A stretch of DNA of 64,000 bases from Bradyrhizobium sp. AUGA SZCCT0283 (GCF_018130385.1 NZ_JAFCLU010000026.1:30936-94935); one strand, 5' to 3'. Positions 7,532 through 17,320 are shown, counted from the stretch's first letter. Numbers and translations are program-made. The notes: generated by a model not told the origin, from the letters alone.

Positions 7532-9148
7532 TTACTCCGCCGCGAGCTTGAGGTCCGGCGCAGCGGCGCGGACTTCGGCGTCGACCTGGGCTTCGAACTT
7601 GGCAAAGTTCTTCTGGAACATGCCGACCAGGCTACGGGCGGTCTTGTCGAACTCGGCCTTGTCCTTCCAGGTGTTGACGGGATCGAGGATCTCGCTCGGC
7701 ACGCCCGGCAGCGCGGTCGGAACCGCGAAGCCGAAATACTTGTCGGTGCGGAACTCGACATTGCGCAGGCTGCCGTCGAGCGCAGCGGTGAGCAGTGCGC
7801 GGGTGACCTTGATCGGCATCCGGCTGCCAGTGCCGTACTTGCCGCCGGTCCAGCCGGTGTTGACCAGCCAGCAATCGACATTGTGCTTGGCGATCAGCTC
7901 GCGCAGCATGTTGCCGTAGACGGAAGGATCGAGCGGCAGGAACGGCGAACCGAAGCAGGTGGAGAATTCCGGCTGCGGCTCCTTGCCGAGACCGCGCTCG
8001 GTGCCGGCGACCTTGGCGGTGTAGCCGGACAGGAAGTGATACATCGCCTGCGCCGGCGTCAATTTTGCAATTGGCGGCAGGACGCCGAAGGCGTCGGCGG
8101 CCAGCATCACCACGTTCTTCGGCTGCGGTGCGCGGCCGGTCCGCGATGCGTTGGGAATGAAATCGAGGGGATAGGCCGAACGCGTGTTCTCGGTCTTGGA
8201 ACCATCGTCGAAATCGACCTCGCGGGTGTCTTCGTCGAGCACGCAGTTCTCGAGCACCGCGCCGAAGCGCTTGCTCGCGGCATAGATCTGGGGCTCTGCC
8301 TCCTTCGACAGCTTGATGCACTTGGCATAGCAGCCGCCTTCGAAATTGAAGACGCCGTCGTTACCCCAGCCATGCTCGTCATCGCCGATCAGCGTACGGT
8401 TGGGATCCGCCGAGAGCGTGGTTTTGCCGGTGCCGGACAGGCCGAAGAAGACTGCGGTGTCGCCCTTGGGTCCGACATTGGCCGAGCAATGCATCGGCAT
8501 CACGCCCTTGGCAGGCAGGTAGTAGTTCAGCGTGGTGAAGACCGATTTCTTCATCTCGCCGGCATAATAAGACCCGCCGATCAGGACGATCTTGCGGGCG
8601 AAATCGATCGCGACGACGTTCTCCGAGCGCACGCCGTGACGTTTGGGATCGGCGCGAAAGCTCGGCAGGGAGATGATGGTCAGCTCGGGCACGAAGTCGC
8701 GGAGCGCCGAAGTCTCTGGGCGGATCAGCAGCGTGCGGATGAACAGCGAGTGCCAGGCGAGTTCGGTGAAGACACGGGTCTTGATCTGGAAGGTCGGATC
8801 GGCGCCGCCGTAGAGGTCCTGCGCGTAGAGTGTCATGCCTTCGGCATGCTTGAGGAAGTCGGCGTAGAGCGCAGCGAACTGGTCCGAGGTGATCGACTGG
8901 TTGCCGGCCCACCACATGTTCTTGTCGGTGGTCGCGTCCCGAACCGTGAACTTGTCCTTCGGACTGCGGCCGGTGAACTCGCCGGTGTCCGCACACAGCG
9001 CGCCGTCGGCCGACAACACGGCCTCCCCCGCCGCGAGTGAATATTGATAGAGCTGCGGCGCACCGAGATTCCAGTGTACCGTCTTGAGATTTTTTAAGCC
9101 GAATTTGTCGGCGCCGAAGGCACCGTTGCGTAGACCCGTCTCTTGCAC
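7532..9148 (-). CDS. pckA: Phosphoenolpyruvate carboxykinase (ATP)
   Basis: Gluconeogenic enzyme, oxaloacetate + ATP to PEP + CO2 + ADP. It is 538 aa, the standard length. The kinase P-loop is FFGLSGTGKTTLSAD, followed by the metal/ATP motif LIGDDEHGWG and the substrate region RSPKDKF. The start is GTG at 9148 with GGAGGATTC upstream. Its position beside chvI/chvG and the HprK-EIIA-HPr genes is the classic rhizobial arrangement. In rhizobia the ChvG/ChvI and PTS proteins have been linked to pckA expression. Confidence 0.97.
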   Translation of the reverse strand: MQETGLRNGAFGADKFGLKNLKTVHWNLGAPQLYQYSLAAGEAVLSADGALCADTGEFTGRSPKDKFTVRDATTDKNMWWAGNQSITSDQFAALYADFLKHAEGMTLYAQDLYGGADPTFQIKTRVFTELAWHSLFIRTLLIRPETSALRDFVPELTIISLPSFRADPKRHGVRSENVVAIDFARKIVLIGGSYYAGEMKKSVFTTLNYYLPAKGVMPMHCSANVGPKGDTAVFFGLSGTGKTTLSADPNRTLIGDDEHGWGNDGVFNFEGGCYAKCIKLSKEAEPQIYAASKRFGAVLENCVLDEDTREVDFDDGSKTENTRSAYPLDFIPNASRTGRAPQPKNVVMLAADAFGVLPPIAKLTPAQAMYHFLSGYTAKVAGTERGLGKEPQPEFSTCFGSPFLPLDPSVYGNMLRELIAKHNVDCWLVNTGWTGGKYGTGSRMPIKVTRALLTAALDGSLRNVEFRTDKYFGFAVPTALPGVPSEILDPVNTWKDKAEFDKTARSLVGMFQKNFAKFEAQVDAEVRAAAPDLKLAAE

Positions 9149-9437
9149 GAAGAATCCTCCTCGAACCCGCGTTACTCGATCGCGCGCATGTCGCTTGACG
9201 CGCTCTGTCGCGGTGACCTCTGAATATAGCCTTCCGGCCTCGGTCCGGCGACCTAATACTGATGAACGCCGCGCTTGCCAAGCCGATCCACACGATTTGG
9301 TTTATTCGATCGAGGGCGGGGATCTGGATCAATCGCTTGCTGCGGCGCTTTTCGTTATTTTGCCGTCGTGGTTGCGCGACCATCCGTCGCTGCCTCGCGC
9401 TCGATCGAAAATTGCTGCGTCGCACAATCAAAAATTT

Positions 9438-12035
9438 TCAACGCGCGGCGCCCTCTCCGATCAGCGCAAACGGCCCCCAGAACGCCGGATAGGCGTTGCG
9501 GGGCGAGGAGGCATCGTTGAGATAGGCCAGCATCGCCTGACGCAGCGCCTCGGCGCGGCCGAGCCTGGGATCGGCCTTCAGGCGATCGAAGGTCGAAATC
9601 GACAGCCGCGTGGCGGCCTCCGAATTGACCGCCCAATGCGAGACCAGCAGCGCCCGCGCACCGGCATAGAAGAACGATCGCGCAAGCCCCGAGAGCGCTT
9701 CGGCGCCGGGCTTGTCGCCGGCAATCGTGTTGCAGGCCGACAGCACCACCCAATCGGCGTTGAGCTTGAGCTGCGCGACTTCGCTCGCGGTGAGCAGCCC
9801 GTCATCGAACTCCGACGGCTGTTTTGGAATGCTCAGCACCAGCGACGGTTCGGCAAGCCCTTTCACGTCACCGGCGACGAGACCGTGGGTCGCGAAATAG
9901 ACAATGCCGTAATCGGCGAGCGGCGTGCGCTTGAGCGTGGTTTCGCTGGCGTCCTCGCCGAGGTGAATATCGGCAGCCGCGACGCCGAGGTTCTTGGCAA
10001 TCGCGTTGAGTTCGTCGGCGGTGTCGGGCAATTGCGGGAGCGCGTCCGCCAGCCGCGTGCGATCGACGCCGGCGCCCTGCCAGAAATCCGTGTAGGCGCC
10101 GGTCGCAAGGTTGCGGGCGGCGGTCCTGGTGGAACGGTTGCCATAGGCGGGCTTCACGGCGGGATTGAAAATGGGATCGCCAAAGCCCGTCATCGGCTTT
10201 GTGCTTTGCTCCTTGCGGGCAAACACCCGCAGCGCTTTCAGGCTCGCGGCCGACGGCAGGATCGACACCGCCTGACGCTTCAACAGCCAGGCCGCATCGC
10301 GGTAGCCCTCGAACTTTTCCGGGATAGCCGCCGCCGGCTTCTCGGTCACCAGCAGATGGAACGGCAGCGCCGTCAGGGCGCCCGATGCCACGACCAGAAG
10401 TGACGGCTTGTCCTTGATCAACGCATCTACCGGCGCAAGCAGCATCTCATGCAGTTCGTGGGCGAGCGCCAGATCGAACAGGGCGGATTTTCCAGAAGCA
10501 TCGCTCGCCTTGCCGAGATCCAGTCCACGGCGGAACGCAGTGATCTTCTGCGACAATATTTCCGCGCCACGCGGGATCGGCTTCCAGTCAAAGCTCTCGC
10601 GGGTGATCGCAATGACGTAGCTTTCCACCTCGGTGACCGCAATCAGCACCATCGCCTCGTCCCCCGACAACAGCGGCTGAATCTCCTTCACCGTTAACGG
10701 CAACGGATTCGACAGGGCGGCGTAGTCGGGAAATTCCGCGGACAAGATCTTTTGCAATGACGCCCGCTCGGTCGCGATAGCGGCAAGCCGGGCACGGGCG
10801 CGCTGCTCGGCGGCCGCGTCGCGCTTCGAGCGCTCCTTCGACACGGCCGCCACGATCGACTTGTCCAGCGCTTCCGCCTCGGTGGCGAGATCCTGATCGC
10901 GGCGCACCAGTTCTGCGAGGCGATCACTCCCCGCGGCCAGCCGCACCGCCAGCTTGTTCACGGCGGAGGCAACCGAGGACTGGGTGCCGCGCTGGATCAC
11001 GTTGAGCATATCGTTCACCGCTTTTTCGCGCGGCATCAATTGCTGGCGCTCGGCGTCCGCCAGCACCGGAAGGACGGCGCGGGGTTGCGCGCGTCCGTTT
11101 CCGATCAGCCGCTGCACCAGCGGCAGCGCGTCGCCGGGACGGCCCGACGCCTGATAGAATGCCGCCAGATTGTTGGTCGACGTCGCAGTATCCGGATGGT
11201 CGGGACCGACGGCGCGCTCCCGGATCGCCAGCGCCCGCTCGAACAGCGGCTGGGCCTCGGCATAACGGCCCTGCCGTTCATAGAGGTCGGCGAGATTGTT
11301 CAGCGAGCGCGCCACATCAGGGTGTTCGCGCCCCAGCACCTTTTCGCGGATCGCCAGCGACCGCCTGATCAGCGGCTCGGCCTCGGCGTAACGGCCCTGG
11401 ACCTTCCCGACCTGGCCAAGATTGTTCAGAAGCGTCGCCACCGCGGGATGTTCCGGGCCGGCCGCTTTCTCGTAGATCGCCAGCGCCCGTTTGAACAACG
11501 GCTCGGAATCGCCATGGCGGCCGAGCTTCTCGTAATGCGTCGCCAAATTGTTCAGGGATTGCCCGAGGTCCGGATGACCGCGCCCCAGTGATTTTTCGCG
11601 CACGGAAAGCGCACGCCTGAACAGGGGCTCGGCGTCGGCATAGCGCTGCTGCCGTTGATACAACGCGGCCAGATTGTTCAACACAGCCGCGAGCTCGGGC
11701 GAGTCGGGACCCACTGTCCTCTCCAGGATCGCCATGGATCGCTTGAACAGCGGCTCGGCCTCGGCATCCCTGCCCTGGTTGCCGTAGGCCTGCGCCAGAT
11801 TGTTCAGCGCTGCGCCGACGTCGCGATGCGCGGGACCGAATCTCTTTTCGAGGCTTTCCGCCTGTCCCTGCGCCAGCGCAACGGCTTCGGCGTATTTGCC
11901 GGCGCGGCCGAGTTCATTGATCCTGACGCTGAGGGCTGCGACCTCGCCTTTTTGCGCCAGCGACGGCGCGGAGAGGCACGTGCCCGACATCAGCGCGAGA
12001 CACACTGAAAATATCAATCGATTGCGGAATTTCAT
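9438..12035 (-). CDS. Exported tetratricopeptide-CHAT domain protein (caspase-like)
   Basis: 865 aa. A signal peptide (cleavage near SLA-QKG) is followed by about six 42-residue TPR/Kinesin-light-chain-like repeats (ALNNLAQAYGNQGRDAEAEP type, residues about 35-310), a helical linker, and a C-terminal CHAT peptidase domain (about 540-865). The caspase-type dyad is present: His717 in YFATHGLV and Cys768 in VVLSACNT. CHAT proteins are clan CD cysteine proteases often controlled by their TPR partner; here both parts are one secreted chain. Such fusions are frequent in Bradyrhizobium and cyanobacteria, and their substrates are mostly unknown. It stands alone between pckA and the HugZ-like gene. 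Confidence 0.85.
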   Translation of the reverse strand: MKFRNRLIFSVCLALMSGTCLSAPSLAQKGEVAALSVRINELGRAGKYAEAVALAQGQAESLEKRFGPAHRDVGAALNNLAQAYGNQGRDAEAEPLFKRSMAILERTVGPDSPELAAVLNNLAALYQRQQRYADAEPLFRRALSVREKSLGRGHPDLGQSLNNLATHYEKLGRHGDSEPLFKRALAIYEKAAGPEHPAVATLLNNLGQVGKVQGRYAEAEPLIRRSLAIREKVLGREHPDVARSLNNLADLYERQGRYAEAQPLFERALAIRERAVGPDHPDTATSTNNLAAFYQASGRPGDALPLVQRLIGNGRAQPRAVLPVLADAERQQLMPREKAVNDMLNVIQRGTQSSVASAVNKLAVRLAAGSDRLAELVRRDQDLATEAEALDKSIVAAVSKERSKRDAAAEQRARARLAAIATERASLQKILSAEFPDYAALSNPLPLTVKEIQPLLSGDEAMVLIAVTEVESYVIAITRESFDWKPIPRGAEILSQKITAFRRGLDLGKASDASGKSALFDLALAHELHEMLLAPVDALIKDKPSLLVVASGALTALPFHLLVTEKPAAAIPEKFEGYRDAAWLLKRQAVSILPSAASLKALRVFARKEQSTKPMTGFGDPIFNPAVKPAYGNRSTRTAARNLATGAYTDFWQGAGVDRTRLADALPQLPDTADELNAIAKNLGVAAADIHLGEDASETTLKRTPLADYGIVYFATHGLVAGDVKGLAEPSLVLSIPKQPSEFDDGLLTASEVAQLKLNADWVVLSACNTIAGDKPGAEALSGLARSFFYAGARALLVSHWAVNSEAATRLSISTFDRLKADPRLGRAEALRQAMLAYLNDASSPRNAYPAFWGPFALIGEGAAR

Positions 12036-12135
12036 GCGGGCTTTCGCTGGTCACCTTTGCACGGGCTTGGATTAGGTCGCGCAAACTTCCGCACCCGTTC
12101 AAATCCGCGCTCGATAACAGCAGCGTTAACCCCTG

Positions 12136-12870
12136 TTAGCCCTTGGCCCGCGCCTCGCCCGCCAGCCGCACCAGCATCTTGCGCAGCGCCATGGCGCTGG
12201 TGACCCGTTCCGGGAAATCCAGCCGCAGCGTCGTGCTCCCGGCCTGCATGTCCATGCCGTCGGGGTCGCAGCCGGTGCAGCGCCAATCGGCGGATTCGGC
12301 ATCCAGCAGCTTGGTCGCATAGAGGTTCATCGCCTCGCGATGATCCTCATTCATATGCTCGACCGCGCCCTGCTCGGCTTCCAGCAAATCGGCGGCATCG
12401 CCGATTCGGGTCAGAAACCGCTCAGGCTTGAGGTCGATGATGCGGCCGAAACCGGCGACCAGATGCAGGCCTGACGGCGCGATCCGAAAGAACGAAAAGT
12501 CCTTGAAATCCGCAAAGGCTTCCGCGGATGGATGGGCATTGAGGTAGCGCCGGCGCAGGATTTTTGTCGCCTCCGCTGTGGCCTCCTCGGCCCGGCCCGC
12601 CAGCATGATTCGCACGCCCTCCAGGGGATCGCCGGCGGCGCGCTCGTCCAGCATCAGGGATACGCGGCTGTCGCCGAGAATATTCTTCGTATGCAGCGCG
12701 AGCCGGGAAATCAGCAGGATCGGAGACCCGTCGGCGTGGCTGGCGACGTTAACCAACGAGCAATAGGGATCGCCGCTTTCGGGCATAAGGGTGGCGAGCG
12801 CGCCCTGCCGGCTGCGCCGCAGCAGCGAACGGGCAAGTTTGGAAGCATCAAAAATAGCGGTCGGCTGCAT
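12136..12870 (-). CDS. HugZ-like heme-utilisation / pyridoxamine 5'-phosphate oxidase-fold protein
   Basis: 244 aa. The N-terminal split beta-barrel (GALATLMPESGDPYCSLVNVASHADGSPILLISRLALHTKN) belongs to the FMN-binding PNPOx-like fold. The C-terminal DUF2470-type domain contains VEHMNEDHREAMNLYA. This two-domain order is that of HugZ/HutZ proteins, linked to heme degradation or storage. No heme transport genes are adjacent, so a heme role here is by family only. Confidence 0.8.
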   Translation of the reverse strand: MQPTAIFDASKLARSLLRRSRQGALATLMPESGDPYCSLVNVASHADGSPILLISRLALHTKNILGDSRVSLMLDERAAGDPLEGVRIMLAGRAEEATAEATKILRRRYLNAHPSAEAFADFKDFSFFRIAPSGLHLVAGFGRIIDLKPERFLTRIGDAADLLEAEQGAVEHMNEDHREAMNLYATKLLDAESADWRCTGCDPDGMDMQAGSTTLRLDFPERVTSAMALRKMLVRLAGEARAKG

Positions 12871-13086
12871 GGTTCCTTTCCGGCCATCTTATTGCAAAAA
12901 GGGCCTTTTCTGGGCCTGACAGGGTGCTATATGGGGGACAGCGTATCACCGCAGGAGCGTTTTGCGGAACTCGGTCACACTTCAGCCCAGCTTGCATTGC
13001 TCGTTGACCGTGTACGAAGCCCATTTATGCGGCGTCTGGCTGGATTGCCCGCCGTTTAAGCCACTCTCTTATTCGAAAGCAGGCTC

Positions 13087-13788
13087 ATGCCCACAATCGC
13101 CCTGGTCGATGATGACCGCAACATTCTCACTTCCGTGTCGATCGCGCTCGAAGCCGAAGGCTATCGCATCATGACCTACACGGACGGTGCTTCGGCGCTC
13201 GACGGCTTCCGCACTTCGCCGCCGGACCTCGCGATCCTCGACATCAAGATGCCGCGCATGGACGGCATGGAAACGCTACGCCGGCTGCGGCAGAAGTCCG
13301 ATTTGCCGGTGATCTTCCTGACCTCCAAGGATGAAGAGATCGACGAATTGTTCGGCCTCAAGATGGGCGCCGACGATTTCATCCGCAAGCCGTTCTCGCA
13401 GCGCCTTCTGGTCGAGCGCGTCAAGGCCGTGCTCCGCCGCGGCCAACCCAAGGATCCGACCGCCGTTCCGAAGGAGCCGGATGCCCGCGCCCTGGACCGC
13501 GGCCTCTTACGGATGGATCCGGAACGTCACACCTGTACCTGGAAGAACGAGCCGGTGACGCTCACCGTGACCGAATTCCTGATCCTGCAGGCGCTGGCGA
13601 CGCGGCCGGGCGTGGTGAAAAGCCGCAATGCGCTGATGGACGCGGCCTATGACGACCAGGTCTATGTCGACGACCGCACCATCGACAGTCACATCAAGCG
13701 GCTACGCAAGAAGTTCAAGGTGGTCGACGACGATTTCGAGATGATCGAGACGCTGTACGGCGTCGGCTATCGCTTCAAGGAAGCCTGA
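13087..13788 (+). CDS. chvI: Response regulator ChvI (OmpR family)
   Basis: 233 aa. The receiver domain has the acidic pocket LVDDD, the phospho-acceptor Asp52 (AILDIKMPRMDG) and the conserved Lys (LTSKDEE). The C-terminal OmpR-type winged helix contains TRPGVVKSRNALMDAAYDDQ and ends with the typical DDDFEMIETLYGVGYRF. It is the cytosolic half of the ChvG/ChvI system, which controls envelope, exopolysaccharide and acid-response genes in rhizobia. The sensor gene lies 100 bp downstream. Confidence 0.95.
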   Translation: MPTIALVDDDRNILTSVSIALEAEGYRIMTYTDGASALDGFRTSPPDLAILDIKMPRMDGMETLRRLRQKSDLPVIFLTSKDEEIDELFGLKMGADDFIRKPFSQRLLVERVKAVLRRGQPKDPTAVPKEPDARALDRGLLRMDPERHTCTWKNEPVTLTVTEFLILQALATRPGVVKSRNALMDAAYDDQVYVDDRTIDSHIKRLRKKFKVVDDDFEMIETLYGVGYRFKEA

Positions 13789-13888
13789 TCTGCGCTCTCC
13801 GGGCGGAAGTGCCGACTGACACATCCGCCCGTTCGGCGCAGAAGCGTAAGAATTAAAAAACGGCGCATCACAACCGGCAGCTCGGCCA

Positions 13889-15706
13889 TTGCTAGATCGA
13901 ACGCAGCCCGATCCCAGCCTGAACCACGAGGATGCTTCGGAGCTCCCCGATCGGGATCGCGTTGCCGACGATAATGCGGGCGAGAAGGGCTGGCAACGGC
14001 CGCTCGGCTGGTTGCGCCGGGCCGGGCAATTCTTCTTCGCGCTCTCCTTCTCCAGCCTCACGCGCCGCATCGTCTCGCTCAATCTGGCGGGCCTCGTAGC
14101 CCTGGTGGCGAGCATTCTCTATCTCTCGCAGTTCCGCGCCGGCCTGATCGACGCGCGCGCGCAGAGCCTGCTGGTGCAGGCCGAAATCATCGCCGGCGCG
14201 ATTGCCGCCTCCGCCACCGTCGAAACCAACACCATCACCATCGATCCGGACCGCCTGCTCGATCTGAAGCCCGGCGAAAGCTACGGCGCGCCGGACGAAT
14301 CCTCAGGCCTCGATTTCCCGATCAATCCGGAGCGGGTGGCGCCGGTGCTGCGGCGGCTGATCTCGCCGACCAAGACCCGCGCGCGCATCTATGGCGGCGA
14401 CGGCGGCATGATCCTCGACAGCCGCAGCCTCTATGGCCGCGGCGACGTGTTGCGTTTCGAACTGCCGCCGCCCTCGACGGAGAAGCCGGGCTTCGTCGAG
14501 CGCGCCACGATCTCGGTCCGCACCTGGCTCAATCGCGGCGACCTGCCGCTCTATCGCGAGCTGGGTCCGGAAAACGGCAAGGGCTACCAGGAAATCGTGC
14601 AGGCGCTCGACGGCGTCAAGAGCAGCATGGTGCGGGTCAACGACCGCGGCGAGGTGATCGTCTCGGTCGCGGTGCCCGTGCAGCGGTTCCGCGCCGTGCA
14701 TGGCGCGCTGATGCTCTCGACGCAGGGCGACGACATCGACCAGATGGTGACCGCCGAGCGGCTGGCCATCCTGAAGGTCGGCGGCGTCGCCTCCGCGGTC
14801 ATGATCGTGCTGTCGCTCTTGCTGGCGAGCACGATCGCGGGTCCGGTGCGGCGGCTGGCCGACGGCGCCGAGCGCGTCCGCCGGCGCATTCAGACCCGCG
14901 TTGAGATTCCCGATTTCACCCGCCGCCGCGACGAGATCGGCCATCTGTCCGGCGCGCTGCGCGACATGACGAATGCGCTCTATAGCCGGATCGAGGCGAT
15001 CGAGATGTTCGCCGCCGACGTCGCCCATGAATTGAAGAACCCGCTGACCTCGCTGCGGTCGGCGGTGGAAACGCTGCCGCTGGCGCGCAACGACACCAGC
15101 CGCGCGCGCCTGCTCGAGGTGATCGAGCACGACGTCAAGCGGCTCGACCGGCTGATCTCGGATATTTCCGACGCCAGCCGCCTCGATGCCGAATTGCAGC
15201 GCCAGGACATGGCGCCGGTCGATCTGCGCCGGCTGCTGACGACGCTGACCTCTGTCGCCAACGAAACCCGGCTCGGTCACGACGTCGCGGTCGAGGCGCG
15301 GTTCGAGGGCCGCGGAGCAACCGACACGTTCTCGGTACCGGGCCATGATTCCCGGCTCGGGCAGGTGATCTCCAACCTGCTATCCAACGCGCAATCGTTC
15401 TCCGCCCCCGGCGGGAAGGTGCGCGTCACCTGCCGCCGCGTGCGCTCGGAAATTGAAATCGTCGTCGATGACGACGGGCCGGGCATCGGCGAAGATGCGC
15501 TGGAGCGCATCTTCGAGCGCTTCTATACCGACCGGCCGCATCAGGGCTTTGGCCAGAACTCGGGCCTGGGCCTGTCGATCTCCAAGCAGATCATCGAAGC
15601 GCATAACGGGCGGATCTGGGCGGAAAATCGCCACGGCCCGGCCGATGCCGACGGCAGGCCGACGGTGGTCGGCGCGCGCTTCGTGGTTCGGCTGCCAGCG
15701 CCATGA
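13889..15706 (+). CDS. chvG: Sensor histidine kinase ChvG
   Basis: 605 aa from a TTG start, the only plausible one because no ATG occurs early. Two TM segments (about residues 62-82 and 295-315) flank a periplasmic sensor domain. After them come HAMP (AGPVRRLADGAERVRR), the H-box FAADVAHELKNPLTSLR, N-box ISNLLSNAQSF, and G boxes VVDDDGPGIGE and SGLGLSISKQI. It phosphorylates ChvI. The stop overlaps the hprK start by 4 bp, so the sensor and the PTS regulatory genes are translationally coupled. Confidence 0.95.
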   Translation: MLDRTQPDPSLNHEDASELPDRDRVADDNAGEKGWQRPLGWLRRAGQFFFALSFSSLTRRIVSLNLAGLVALVASILYLSQFRAGLIDARAQSLLVQAEIIAGAIAASATVETNTITIDPDRLLDLKPGESYGAPDESSGLDFPINPERVAPVLRRLISPTKTRARIYGGDGGMILDSRSLYGRGDVLRFELPPPSTEKPGFVERATISVRTWLNRGDLPLYRELGPENGKGYQEIVQALDGVKSSMVRVNDRGEVIVSVAVPVQRFRAVHGALMLSTQGDDIDQMVTAERLAILKVGGVASAVMIVLSLLLASTIAGPVRRLADGAERVRRRIQTRVEIPDFTRRRDEIGHLSGALRDMTNALYSRIEAIEMFAADVAHELKNPLTSLRSAVETLPLARNDTSRARLLEVIEHDVKRLDRLISDISDASRLDAELQRQDMAPVDLRRLLTTLTSVANETRLGHDVAVEARFEGRGATDTFSVPGHDSRLGQVISNLLSNAQSFSAPGGKVRVTCRRVRSEIEIVVDDDGPGIGEDALERIFERFYTDRPHQGFGQNSGLGLSISKQIIEAHNGRIWAENRHGPADADGRPTVVGARFVVRLPAP

Positions 15707-16227
15707 TGACGCAGGGTGCGAGCGTGCACGCCTCCGCCGTGCTGGTGGGTGACCGCGCCGTGCTGATCCGCGGGCCGTCGGGCGCCGGCAAGTCGCGGCT
15801 GGCCTTCGATCTGATCCTCGCCGGACGCGCCGGACAGCTTCCGCCGGCCGTTCTGGTCGGCGATGACCGTGTCCATCTCGACACAGTCGCCGGACAATTG
15901 TGGGTCCGCCCGGCGCGGGAACTGGCCGGCCTGATCGAGATCCGGGGCCTCGGCATTCGCCATTGCGACTTCGCTAGCCGGGCGGTGGTCGGCCTGATCG
16001 CCGATCTTGCGGCCAGCGATGCGGAGCGGCTGCCGCCGCCAGAAGCGCTCTCGATCCGCCTAAACGGTGTCCTGCTACCGCGAATCCCTGTTGGAATCGG
16101 CTATGACCCCCTCCCGTTGATTGCAGCTGCCCTGACGACAACCGCAAGTTCAGGTTCCGTCCAACCTTTGGATGATTGTTCGAAGGGGATTGGTAACCAT
16201 ATAAGCCCCAATATCGCCACCGAATAA
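15703..16227 (+). CDS. hprK: HPr kinase/phosphorylase, short alphaproteobacterial form
   Basis: 174 aa, about half of the Firmicutes enzyme: the N-terminal domain is missing and only the catalytic core remains. The Walker A is GPSGAGKS (24-31), and the HprK signature region LIEIRGLGI is present. It phosphorylates or dephosphorylates HPr on a serine. It is coupled to chvG by an ATGA overlap and followed by the EIIA and HPr genes, its substrates' partners. The short form is normal for Rhizobiales and is not a local truncation. Confidence 0.93.
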   Translation: MMTQGASVHASAVLVGDRAVLIRGPSGAGKSRLAFDLILAGRAGQLPPAVLVGDDRVHLDTVAGQLWVRPARELAGLIEIRGLGIRHCDFASRAVVGLIADLAASDAERLPPPEALSIRLNGVLLPRIPVGIGYDPLPLIAAALTTTASSGSVQPLDDCSKGIGNHISPNIATE

Positions 16228-16359
16228 ACCGGCACAGGCCTCACTGTTTACCGCCAAGTACTGGAACAATAGCCAAGATGCCCTCTTGCGCGGGGCTTCT
16301 GGATGGTCAAAGTGGCGCGTTCGTGCGGTGCACCAAAAAGCACCCGCGAGGAGTTTCCG

Positions 16360-16761
16360 ATGATTGGTCTAGTGCTTGTGACCCATGGACGCCTTGCCGA
16401 CGAGTTCAAGGCGGCGCTCGAACATGTCATGGGTCCGCAAAAACAAATTGAAGCCATCACGATTGGAGCCGAGGACGACTCCGATCTGTGTCGAAGCGAT
16501 ATCATCGAAGCGGTGAATCGCGTTGACAGCGGCGATGGTGTCGCCATCCTCACCGACATGTTCGGCGGCACACCCTCCAACCTGGCGATTTCCTGCATGA
16601 GCCGTCCCAAAGTGGAAGTGCTCGCAGGCATCAATCTTCCCATGCTGGTCAAGCTTGCCAAGGTGCGCGAAGAGCGCTCGCTTCCCGACGCCATCGCCAT
16701 GGCCCAGGAAGCCGGCCGCAAATACGTCACCATCGCCAGCCGCGTGCTCGCCGGCAAATGA
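16360..16761 (+). CDS. PTS EIIA component, mannose family (regulatory)
   Basis: 133 aa from ATG 16360 with a GAGGAG site. The phosphorylated His9 lies in VLVTHG, and the family motif ILTDMFGGTPSNLA is present. There are no EIIB, EIIC or EIID genes, so this is a regulatory phosphoryl acceptor rather than part of a sugar transporter. Its stop overlaps the HPr start (ATGA), forming one unit hprK-EIIA-HPr. Confidence 0.92.
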   Translation: MIGLVLVTHGRLADEFKAALEHVMGPQKQIEAITIGAEDDSDLCRSDIIEAVNRVDSGDGVAILTDMFGGTPSNLAISCMSRPKVEVLAGINLPMLVKLAKVREERSLPDAIAMAQEAGRKYVTIASRVLAGK

Positions 16762-17084
16762 GCGACGAGGCCGCGCCCGAAAAGGAACTCGGGCCGAGCG
16801 TGCCTGCGGGCGCCATTTCGCGGGAACTTCAAATCATCAACAAGCGCGGCCTGCACGCACGGGCCTCTGCCAAGTTCGTCCAGATGGTCGAAAAGTTCAA
16901 CGCCGAGGTCTGGGTGACGCGCGGCAGCGAGACCGTCGGCGGTACCTCGATCATGGGTCTGATGATGCTGGCGGCGGGACCGGGAACCTCGGTCGTGGTG
17001 TCCGCGATCGGCCCCGAGGCCCAGGCCGCGATCGATGCCATCGCCGCCCTGGTCGCCGACAAGTTCAACGAAGAGGGCGTGTGA
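16758..17084 (+). CDS. HPr phosphocarrier protein
   Basis: 108 aa with an N-terminal extension of about 18 residues before the HPr fold. The EI-dependent site is His33 in KRGLHARASAKF. The HprK target serine is Ser64 in GGTSIMGLMML. Having both sites means it can integrate PTS phosphorylation with HprK activity. It overlaps the EIIA gene by 4 bp. It is the last gene of the operon, and palindromic repeats follow. Confidence 0.94.
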   Translation: MSDEAAPEKELGPSVPAGAISRELQIINKRGLHARASAKFVQMVEKFNAEVWVTRGSETVGGTSIMGLMMLAAGPGTSVVVSAIGPEAQAAIDAIAALVADKFNEEGV

Positions 17085-17111
17085 ACGATATCAAGCGGCG
17101 TTTATACAAGG

Positions 17112-17193
17112 GTGGGCAAAGGCGCACCTGCGCCGTGCCCACCAACTATCCACGCGCACGTCTCAAATGGTGGGCACGCTTCGCTTTGCCCAC
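17112..17193. repeat. Two small GTGGGC...GCCCAC palindromes
   Basis: Hairpins at 17112-17142 and 17170-17193 share the same arms and a GCACGCTTCGCTTTGCCCA-like core. This type of palindrome is scattered through Bradyrhizobium intergenic regions. They lie between the HPr gene and the SDR gene. Confidence 0.65.
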
Positions 17194-17199
17194 TCTGCA

Positions 17200-17320
17200 G
17201 TCTCAGACCCTCATGGTGAGGAGGCGCTTTGGCGCCGTCTCGAACCATGTGGCCCCGCTGGTGCCATTCATCCTTCGAGACGCGGCGCAAGCGCCGCTCC
17301 TCAGGATGAGGTCTGAGACT
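17200..17320. repeat. Large imperfect inverted repeat, about 50-bp arms
   Basis: The left arm starts AGTCTCAGACCCTCATGGTG (17200) and the right arm ends with its near-complement GAGGTCTGAGACT (up to 17320). Nested GGCGC-rich stems lie inside. The layout is that of a palindromic REP-like or MITE-like element inserted just after the SDR stop codon. Confidence 0.7.

Noticed and set aside
12930..13059. Possible 42-aa peptide (starting MGDSVSPQERF) upstream of chvI
   Set aside because: The frame starts inside a longer open stretch antisense to the HugZ-like gene and has no clear ribosome-binding site; not enough support to call it.
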